A stretch of 6,423 nucleotides of DNA, taken from NCBI GenBank assembly GCA_902462635.1, contig CABQCN010000089.1, positions 1-6,423 on the forward strand. The letters are read 5' to 3'. Below the pieces are notes generated by a model. That model ran no database searches and was not told the origin of the DNA. It saw only the letters and a list, made by a program, of their open reading frames with translations. Source of the DNA: an uncultured Oscillospiraceae bacterium (GTDB lineage Bacteria; Bacillota; Clostridia; UBA1212; UBA1255). Positions 1-5,392 of the stretch are shown here, piece after piece. A program made the translations under genes and the position numbers. The stretch's first letter is position 1. Each line of letters opens with the position of its first letter.

Positions 1-160
1 GGTGCGGCAGACGGTCTACGAGGTCTTTATGTACGGTCGACTTGCTTACTTCGAACTTCTTGGCCGCCGCGCGTACCGTGCAATTTGTATCCAATATGTA
101 CTGCGCAATCTCGTAAACACGGTTTTCTATGTAGTCCTTCAAAATTACAGAATGATTCAT
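1..160 (-). CDS. spoIIID: Sporulation transcriptional regulator SpoIIID (C-terminus cut off by window edge)
   Basis: The reverse strand from the ATG at 160-158 reads 53 codons before leaving the window. The residues at 36-47, FEVSKSTVHKDL, followed by DRLP, match the recognition-helix region of Bacillus subtilis SpoIIID (recalled as FGVSKSTVHKDL...ERLP). The preceding part, LKDYIENRVYEIAQYILDT, aligns with its N-terminal helix. The N-terminus is about six residues longer than the Bacillus form. SpoIIID is a small (about 80-95 residue) DNA-binding helix-turn-helix protein that activates and represses mother-cell genes during endospore formation after sigma-E becomes active. An AAAGGGG ribosome binding site at 172-178, 11 nt from the ATG, supports this start. 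Upstream, a sigma-E-like promoter candidate fits the known regulation of the family. The remaining C-terminal third or so lies outside the window, so integrity of the gene cannot be judged. Confidence 0.9.
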   Translation of the reverse strand, partial: MNHSVILKDYIENRVYEIAQYILDTNCTVRAAAKKFEVSKSTVHKDLVDRLPH

Positions 161-188
161 TTTGTACAAAACCCCTTTACGGCTGTTC

Positions 189-217
189 TTTGTATAACTT
201 ATGACATCCGAATGTGT
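189..217 (-). promoter_or_regulatory. Candidate sigma-E-type promoter for spoIIID
   Basis: On the reverse strand, ACACATT (217-211) and TATACAAA (196-189) are separated by 14 nt. These resemble the sigma-E -35 (about KMATATT) and -10 (about CATACAnT) elements at the usual spacing. The -10 lies about 28 nt before the spoIIID ATG, leaving a short leader that contains the ribosome binding site. spoIIID is sigma-E dependent in B. subtilis, which makes the match meaningful, but both hexamers deviate from consensus and no start site is mapped. Confidence 0.45.
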
Positions 218-234
218 TTTATGCCTATAGAAAA

Positions 235-263
235 TTGCTTTTCATACAAAATGATAGTAAAAT
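235..263 (+). promoter_or_regulatory. Candidate sigma-A-type promoter for the metal-binding lipoprotein gene
   Basis: TTGCTT (235-240) and TAAAAT (258-263) are separated by exactly 17 nt, a near-consensus vegetative promoter. The predicted transcription start is near 270, which would put the GGAGGTG ribosome binding site at the very 5' end of the message and rule out the upstream ATG at 272 as a normal start. No convincing Zur, MntR or other metalloregulator palindrome could be recognised around it. A sigma-E-like -10 (CATACAAA, 243-250) lies between the two elements, but no good -35 is at the required distance from it. Confidence 0.5.
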
Positions 264-273
264 AACGGCGTAT

Positions 274-280
274 GGAGGTG
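274..280 (+). promoter_or_regulatory. Ribosome binding site that decides a GTG start
   Basis: GGAGGTG ends 9 nt before the in-frame GTG at 290-292. The more upstream in-frame ATG (272-274) overlaps this site and has no ribosome binding site of its own. The GTG start also gives a compact lipoprotein signal peptide beginning MKRF, so translation is assigned to the GTG. Confidence 0.8.
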
Positions 281-289
281 TTCCCGATC

Positions 290-1183
290 GTGAAACGATT
301 TTTATCCCTATTCTTGGCGTGCTTCACGCTGACCATTTGTCTTGCAGCCTGCCAAAGCGGCGCGCGCGGCGGCAGCGGCCATATATCCGTGGTTGCCACC
401 GTATTTCCGGCGTATGATTTTGCAAAACACGTCTGCGGCGAAGCCGGGGAGGTAACGATGCTCCTGCCGCCCGGCGGAGAAAGCCACTCCTATGAGCCGA
501 CGGCGCAGGATATTCTGAAAATACAGAATTGCAGTCTTTTTATTTACACCGGCGGAGAATCCGACGCCTGGGTCGATAAAATTTTGAATTCGCTGGACAG
601 AAAGATCAATACGCTGAAAATGATGGACTGCGTATCTCTACTAGAAACGGAACACGAATACGACGAGCATGTCTGGACCTCTCCCGTGAACGCCGCTAAA
701 ATCACGGCGCGCATCAAAGACGCGTTCTGTGAAATCGACGGCGCGCATCAGGATACCTATACGGAAAACGCGTCGTCTTATATTGCGAAGCTCAACGCGC
801 TCGATCAGGACTTCCGCGATTTTTTCGCAACGGTTGAAAATAAAATATTGATTTTCGGGGATCGGTTCCCGCTGATCTATTTTACAAAAGAATACGGGCT
901 GGAATATTACGCGGCCTTTCCCGGCTGCGCGGAGCATACGGAACCCAGCGCCGCCGCCATTACGCTTCTGATTCAGAAAATAAAAGACAATGCTATTTCA
1001 ACCGTATATTATATCGAATTTTCCAACCACAATATTGCCGACAGCCTTGCAGACGCCACGGGCGCCGGCACCGCCCTGTTCTATACGTGTCATAACGTTT
1101 CGAAGCAGCAGCTTTCCGCCGGCGTCACTTACGAATCTCTGATGCGGGAAAATTTATCGACCTTGAGAAAAACGATGCGTTAG
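290..1183 (+). CDS. Metal ABC transporter substrate-binding lipoprotein, ZnuA/TroA (SBP_bac cluster A-I) family
   Basis: This 297-residue protein is predicted to capture Zn(II) or Mn(II) outside the membrane and deliver it to an ABC importer. Residues 1-21 are a lipoprotein signal peptide: basic MKR, a hydrophobic stretch, then lipobox LAAC with Cys21 as the lipidated residue. The mature part begins with the family-typical VVATVFPAYDFAKHV (34-48). It continues with PPGGESHSYEPT (60-71, ligand-type His66), DEHVWTSP (125-132, His127), GDRFPLIYF (190-198), HTEPSAA (216-222) and YYIEF (240-244, probable acidic ligand Glu243). It ends with YESLMRENL, a typical C-terminal helix. The His-rich loop of many ZnuA proteins is absent. 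Where TroA-like proteins usually have a His in an HDAFGYF-like motif, this one has Asp191. No permease or ATPase gene adjoins it: its neighbours are divergent spoIIID and a convergent operon, so the transporter must be encoded elsewhere. Zinc is the likelier substrate, but metal choice cannot be settled from sequence. Confidence 0.88.
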   Translation: MKRFLSLFLACFTLTICLAACQSGARGGSGHISVVATVFPAYDFAKHVCGEAGEVTMLLPPGGESHSYEPTAQDILKIQNCSLFIYTGGESDAWVDKILNSLDRKINTLKMMDCVSLLETEHEYDEHVWTSPVNAAKITARIKDAFCEIDGAHQDTYTENASSYIAKLNALDQDFRDFFATVENKILIFGDRFPLIYFTKEYGLEYYAAFPGCAEHTEPSAAAITLLIQKIKDNAISTVYYIEFSNHNIADSLADATGAGTALFYTCHNVSKQQLSAGVTYESLMRENLSTLRKTMR

Positions 1184-1186
1184 CGT

Positions 1187-2092
1187 TTACTGTTCGATCC
1201 AGATGGTAAATTTTTCGAGAATTCCGATCGGATGATACGAAAGCTTGGACGTCCGCAAATGATAATCTCCGGAATCGTCTTCGCGGTTGATGTATTTCAC
1301 TTCCGGCGTGACAAAACATTTTGCAAATTCGCTGGACAGCATCTGATAAACGCCCGCATAATCCGTATCGCCCTTTTCGATGTGCACGATCATCGTGTCA
1401 TAAATGATTTCGCCTATGGAAAGTCCGACGATCCGCTCTCCGACATACAGGCAGGCGCCGAGCAGATCGTAAATCGCGTAATTTTCCAGCACTTCGCGCG
1501 TCTTCGCCAGTTCTTCGATCGCAACGGGATCGGTTTTCGTATTGCGCGCCGTAATTTTGTCGAGAAAGGCAATGCAGTCCGGCAAAAGATTTTCCTCGAT
1601 CCGGCGCAGCGACCAGTCCGGATAAAGCGACTTGAATTTATTGACGTGGTTGCGCTGTCCATGCATACGTTTTCCTTTAAATTCCAGAAAGCTTTCGGCG
1701 TCATACAGATAGTCCGCCCATTTGCGGTCGCTTCTGCAGACTACGGAAAATCCCTTCCAGGAAAAATAATCTTCGATAACAGAACGGTCTTCCCCGCTCG
1801 TCATACAGAATATGGTGTCATAATTGTTCTCCGCAGCATAATCGCACAGCAGGTCAAGTCCGCGGCGCACGTTCTCCGCCGACTCCGCCATGGGGATCGT
1901 AAACGCAATCATATTGTTGACGTATTTTACTTTGAAAAATAAAATGCCCTCTTCAATGGCGTATTCCGTGTAAAAATAATCGCGCCACATGAACAGGCCG
2001 CCTATACTGTAATCGCATATCCGGCTTTTTTGTATCACAAAAAACGGTTTTATCAAAGGGATTTCCTTGAGCGTCAATTTTCTGAATTCCAT
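1187..2092 (-). CDS. DUF2156 protein (phosphatidylglycerol lysyltransferase C-terminal-like, GNAT-related fold)
   Basis: This 301-residue soluble protein has no signal peptide or membrane segments. Recognisable family landmarks are a Trp/Tyr-rich N-terminal stretch (FMWRDYFYTEY, 34-44), the central segment YLYDAESFLEFKGKRMHGQR (128-147) continuing NHVNKF (148-153), the INREDDSGD loop (268-276), and LRTSKLSYHP (279-288) near the C-terminus. These characterise PF09924 (LPG_synthase_C/DUF2156), the domain that in MprF transfers an aminoacyl group from tRNA to phosphatidylglycerol. Here the MprF flippase half is absent, so the donor and acceptor are unknown; stand-alone members are common in Clostridia. 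The ATG at 2092 has an AGAGGA site about 5 nt upstream and overlaps the end of the TtcA-like gene by 19 nt, suggesting translational coupling. It is the last gene of the minus-strand run, ending 3 bp from the opposing lipoprotein stop codon. The family call is firm; the reaction is not assigned. Confidence 0.85.
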   Translation of the reverse strand: MEFRKLTLKEIPLIKPFFVIQKSRICDYSIGGLFMWRDYFYTEYAIEEGILFFKVKYVNNMIAFTIPMAESAENVRRGLDLLCDYAAENNYDTIFCMTSGEDRSVIEDYFSWKGFSVVCRSDRKWADYLYDAESFLEFKGKRMHGQRNHVNKFKSLYPDWSLRRIEENLLPDCIAFLDKITARNTKTDPVAIEELAKTREVLENYAIYDLLGACLYVGERIVGLSIGEIIYDTMIVHIEKGDTDYAGVYQMLSSEFAKCFVTPEVKYINREDDSGDYHLRTSKLSYHPIGILEKFTIWIEQ

Positions 2093-2814
2093 ATGTTCCT
2101 CTTTACCGCGCCAAAAAGGTTTGAACGCAAAAATGGATTGTCCCGTTCCAGGGTGCGGATCAGTTCCTTGATATCCGCCCGGCGGCTCGTCCGGTCCATT
2201 GGGCAGGGATTGTGCACGACAGGCAGGGAAGCCGCTTGCGCAAATTGCCGGATTTCACGTTCTTCTACGTACAGGAACGGCCGGATCACGCGCACCTGCG
2301 CGCGCTCCAGGAACGTCTCCGGCGCAAAGCAATAGAATCTGCCTTCATAAAACAAAGAAAGAAGAGCCGTTTCGATAATATCATCCTTATGGTGCGCCAG
2401 CGCTACAACATTGCAGCCCATCTGTCCCGCGGCGTCGTTTACCGCGCCGCGCCGCAGGTTTGCGCAGAGCGCGCAGGGGTTCTGTTCCTTCCGGATATCG
2501 AAAACGATTTCCGCGATATCCGATTCCACGATTCTGAGCGGAACCTCTAACGCGGCACAATATTCCCGTATCGGCATAAAATCCATGTCCGGGAATCCCA
2601 GGGAAACCGTCGCCGCCGAAAGCGCATAGCGCTTCGGGTAAAAACGTTTCAAGGCGGCAAGCACCGTCAGCAGCGCAAGGCTGTCCTTCCCGCCGGAAAG
2701 GCCCACGCATACGTGGTCGCCTTCCCGGATCAGGCCGTAATCCTGCACCGCTTTGCGCGTCAGGCTTAGAAGCCTGCGTAATTTTTCTTTTTCATTTTTA
2801 TCCGGTTCCGCCAT
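2074..2814 (-). CDS. TtcA-like tRNA thiolation ATP pyrophosphatase (tRNA 2-thiocytidine synthetase family)
   Basis: This 246-residue cytoplasmic enzyme belongs to the N-type ATP pyrophosphatase superfamily. The PP-loop SGGKDS sits at 40-45 inside VCVGLSGGKDSLALL. A CALC motif (Cys114, Cys117) is followed by NLRRG (119-123), as in TtcA. AHHKDDIIETALLSLFYEGR (140-159) corresponds to the TtcA segment GHHRDDILQTLFLNMFYGG. VIRPFLYVEEREI (176-188) and a third cysteine in NPCP (Cys204) follow. In TtcA, two cysteines of the CxxC and one later cysteine bind a [4Fe-4S] cluster used to place sulfur on C32 of tRNA. The three cysteines here could serve the same role, although the later motif is not the usual CNLCGSQ type. 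TilS is the main alternative, but TilS lacks the CxxC and RRG signature. The ATG at 2814 has GGAG 8 nt upstream and lies 1 bp after the stop of the glycosyltransferase gene; the 3' end overlaps the DUF2156 gene. The exact tRNA target is uncertain. Confidence 0.85.
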   Translation of the reverse strand: MAEPDKNEKEKLRRLLSLTRKAVQDYGLIREGDHVCVGLSGGKDSLALLTVLAALKRFYPKRYALSAATVSLGFPDMDFMPIREYCAALEVPLRIVESDIAEIVFDIRKEQNPCALCANLRRGAVNDAAGQMGCNVVALAHHKDDIIETALLSLFYEGRFYCFAPETFLERAQVRVIRPFLYVEEREIRQFAQAASLPVVHNPCPMDRTSRRADIKELIRTLERDNPFLRSNLFGAVKRNIWNSEN

Positions 2815-2815
2815 A

Positions 2816-5392
2816 TCAGAAGCTCCACGTACTAAACCATCGCAGGAAGTTGTCTACATAGCTTCTCGAAACCTCGCGGCCCGTCAGCACCGGATAGAAC
2901 ATAATAAACAGCAGCAATACGAGCGCCAGGTAAATCCACATCACATGGACGCTGATCACCCCATCCTCAATCAGGTTCTTGATCACGTACACAATCATGA
3001 AGATCAAAAACGGTACGGCGGTGAAATAATGGTAGATAAAGGCAACTCTCGTAACCAGAATCCAGGGGAAGAATTGCACCGCGTAACCGACGAAAACAAC
3101 GAGCATCCCCTTATCGCGTTTTCTCCAGGTATAAAACAAAGCAGGGATGATGCAGGCCAGACCCGTCCACCAGACGAGCGGGTTGCCCATGGAAACGATC
3201 GACGTCGCCATCCCCGCTCCTTTATCCGCATAACTTCCGGAATAATAGTAGATCGGCCGCAGATTGATCGGCCAGGTATACCACGCCGAACCGTACGGAT
3301 GACCCTCCGTAAGCCCGGAATGATAATTATACATATATTTCTGATTGTCCAGTACGATGTCCAGCAAACTCTGGTCCGGAGAAGACGCCATATACGGAAG
3401 ATACGATAAAATATAAATGACGGCAGGAATCACAATAAAGAATACGATGCAGGCGCAGCAGGTCGGCACGAAATTGTAGTTGAACCAGGATTTCTTCTTA
3501 TTCGCAAGCTTCGCGCGTCCCAGCGCCACATCGTCCGCTTCCAGATATTTGGCCAGGAAAAACAGGAACGCAAGACCGACCCCCGTATAAAGGCACACCC
3601 ATTTCGTCGACGCCCCGAGGCCGAACATCAGGCCACAGAAGAAAAGCGGGAGGAGAGACTTCCAGAACTGCTTCTTTTCGTACGATTTCTGCGTAAAATA
3701 ATCGTACATAAAGTAATACATGCACAGTACGAAAAATGCGGAGTACGAATCGATCGTGGCAAGCCGCGTCTGCGCAAGACGCATGAAATCGAACATCATC
3801 AGGAACGCGGCGGCAAACGCATAGATCCGCTTTTTAAAGAGCTTCAGTCCCAGCAGGTACATCAGCGGTACGAGCGCCACGCCGAACAGCGTGCCCATAA
3901 ACCGCCAGCCGAACGGATTCATGCCGAAAATGAGGATGCCGAGCGACATGATATTTTTTCCCATAGGCGGATGCGTGATTTCGTAAATCTGATACCCATG
4001 GATATTCTCGTACGCCGTCCGCGGATGGTATATTTCGTCGAAATACGTTGAACTCATATAGCTGCTGTAGGGTTCCACCGTGTCCTGCTCGTCAAACAGC
4101 ATAGCGGGATTGTGATCTTCATTCAAATCTTTATTATAATTGGTTTCCGCAACCGTAACATTCAATTTTTCGAATTCGCCCGCATCGTTTTTGCGGAAAA
4201 ATCCCATCTCGTTTACGCCGAGTCCCGACAGCGTAGAAACGATTTTTACGCGCTTCGTGGTAAATTCCTTGTCCTGGCGCTCCCATTCGAAGAACGCGCC
4301 CTCCTTGATGCTGAAAAGGTTGACGTATTCCCCGCTCCCATCTTCCTTTTCGTAAAATACCGTGTAACAATACGCATTATTGTTTGCCGGAATGTTGTTG
4401 GAATAGACGGTGCGCGAAACCGTCGTTACTTCGTCGAATTCCACGATCACGTACTCCCCCGACTCCGAAGCTTTCCAATAGGAGGACGCGTCGTAGGTAT
4501 TCCCGAGTTTATAAAAAGACATTGCCGAGCAGACGACGACCATCACGAGTAAAATGATAAAATCCTTTTTATTCAGCAACGGATTCTTTTGAGAAAGAGG
4601 ATTGTGCCTGGCGGCGTTTTCTTTGTCGGCTTTCATCGCGACAACAATGACAAACGCGATCGTTCCTCCCGCAAGCGCCAGAAACAGAAGCTTCATCCAG
4701 ATGCTGGCGCCCGGCGCTTTATTTTTCGCAGCGGAAGATGAAACAGCGGCGTTGAATACCGCGCTTCCCTCCGGAATGCTGTCCACTTTTTCCACACGCA
4801 CGTTATCGAGATATGCCGTTCCGCTCGACTCCGCCCCGTATCCGCCGATTCCGAACGACAGCTCCGCATTCTTCTGATCCTCCGCCGTTTTGAAGTATAC
4901 GGTGAATGTTTTCCATTCGTCGGTCGTCCCATAGAGGCCGCCGGATCTGCCAGCCGCATTGATCACGGAAACGTTCAGGCCCCCGCCCCGTTCCGCTTCC
5001 GTTACGTCGGCGTCGATATTCTCATACAGCGCGTCGAACTTGACGCAATAATTCGAATTTGGCTTGACCTTTAAATTCTGGTAAATTCTGGCATCATTAT
5101 TGCTGCGGCTTGCAATCCTCACGCATTGCCCGCTGAAGCCCAAATCGACCAGCGAGATGTCCGTGCACTCCGTATTTCCCTCATAACTTTTTTTATAATT
5201 ATATTGGCTCCAGCCGTCGATCGAAGTTCCGCTTCCGCTTTCAAAATCGCCGTTTTGCAGCGTATCGATTCCGCTGCCGGAACAGGCGGAAAGAGAAAAC
5301 AGAAGCAGGAAAGCGGCAGCCGCAGCAAATAGAATACGCACGGCGCGGCCGCGGACACCGTATTTTTTACGGTTCGATGTTTGATTCGTCAT
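2816..5392 (-). CDS. Lipoprotein-anchored protein O-mannosyltransferase-like GT39 enzyme with CBM-like and discoidin-like domains
   Basis: This is an 858-residue polytopic membrane enzyme of the GT-C class, predicted to transfer a sugar from a polyprenyl-phosphate carrier to an extracytoplasmic acceptor. In order: a basic N-terminus and signal peptide ending in lipobox LSAC (34-37); a jelly-roll, CBM4/9-like domain (about 42-203) starting LQNGDFESG and ending YLDNVRVEKV; a Ser/Ala linker; a membrane helix (about 231-254); a basic cytoplasmic stretch; a second helix (about 277-294); a beta-rich discoidin-like insert (about 296-415); then the GT39 core. Core landmarks are the likely catalytic FDEIYH (Asp452-Glu453), EITHPPMGKN (471-480), TRLATIDSY (542-550), HPYGSAWYTWPINLRPIYYY (698-717) and PWILVTRVAFIYHYF (776-790), resembling actinobacterial Pmt. 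Mannose is inferred from the family; the sugar and acceptor are not shown. The start is at 5392, where GGTGATC pairs well with 16S rRNA; an ATG at 5416 preceded by AAAGGA is a real alternative. It overlaps the upstream glycosyltransferase gene by 26 nt and is followed 1 bp later by the TtcA-like gene. Confidence 0.87.
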   Translation of the reverse strand: MTNQTSNRKKYGVRGRAVRILFAAAAAFLLLFSLSACSGSGIDTLQNGDFESGSGTSIDGWSQYNYKKSYEGNTECTDISLVDLGFSGQCVRIASRSNNDARIYQNLKVKPNSNYCVKFDALYENIDADVTEAERGGGLNVSVINAAGRSGGLYGTTDEWKTFTVYFKTAEDQKNAELSFGIGGYGAESSGTAYLDNVRVEKVDSIPEGSAVFNAAVSSSAAKNKAPGASIWMKLLFLALAGGTIAFVIVVAMKADKENAARHNPLSQKNPLLNKKDFIILLVMVVVCSAMSFYKLGNTYDASSYWKASESGEYVIVEFDEVTTVSRTVYSNNIPANNNAYCYTVFYEKEDGSGEYVNLFSIKEGAFFEWERQDKEFTTKRVKIVSTLSGLGVNEMGFFRKNDAGEFEKLNVTVAETNYNKDLNEDHNPAMLFDEQDTVEPYSSYMSSTYFDEIYHPRTAYENIHGYQIYEITHPPMGKNIMSLGILIFGMNPFGWRFMGTLFGVALVPLMYLLGLKLFKKRIYAFAAAFLMMFDFMRLAQTRLATIDSYSAFFVLCMYYFMYDYFTQKSYEKKQFWKSLLPLFFCGLMFGLGASTKWVCLYTGVGLAFLFFLAKYLEADDVALGRAKLANKKKSWFNYNFVPTCCACIVFFIVIPAVIYILSYLPYMASSPDQSLLDIVLDNQKYMYNYHSGLTEGHPYGSAWYTWPINLRPIYYYSGSYADKGAGMATSIVSMGNPLVWWTGLACIIPALFYTWRKRDKGMLVVFVGYAVQFFPWILVTRVAFIYHYFTAVPFLIFMIVYVIKNLIEDGVISVHVMWIYLALVLLLFIMFYPVLTGREVSRSYVDNFLRWFSTWSF

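Noticed and set aside
243..252. Sigma-E promoter reading toward the metal-binding gene
   Set aside because: CATACAAA resembles a sigma-E -10, but the nearest ATA-containing -35-like sequence is about 11-12 nt away instead of 14-15. The overlapping TTGCTT-17-TAAAAT fits better.
2..265. Plus-strand open frame across the left edge
   Set aside because: It runs antisense to the SpoIIID fragment and through both promoter candidates; the minus-strand reading matches a known protein.
272..289. Upstream ATG start for the metal-binding lipoprotein
   Set aside because: This ATG overlaps the ribosome binding site GGAGGTG, which is correctly placed for the GTG at 290. Starting there would add six residues (MEVFPI) before the signal peptide.
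1171..1200. Possible bidirectional terminator at the convergent gene ends
   Set aside because: Only a weak AACG/CGTT pairing is present, with no GC-rich stem or U-tract, and the stop codons are 3 bp apart. I could not support a terminator.
1232..1942. Long plus-strand open frame (236 codons) opposite the DUF2156 gene
   Set aside because: Its translation has no recognisable domain or signal and no good ribosome binding site, while the minus strand holds clear family motifs. It is an antisense shadow.
2753..3409. Plus-strand open frame (218 codons) opposite the TtcA-like start and GT39 end
   Set aside because: The translation is rich in Arg, His and Gln with no domain pattern. The opposite strand encodes conserved GT39 motifs across the same bases.
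5072..5091. Perfect 10-bp tandem repeat, TAAATTCTGG twice
   Set aside because: It lies inside the CBM-like coding region and encodes ordinary residues (RIYQNLK on the minus strand). Ten bases is out of codon phase, and there are only two copies with no sign of expansion.
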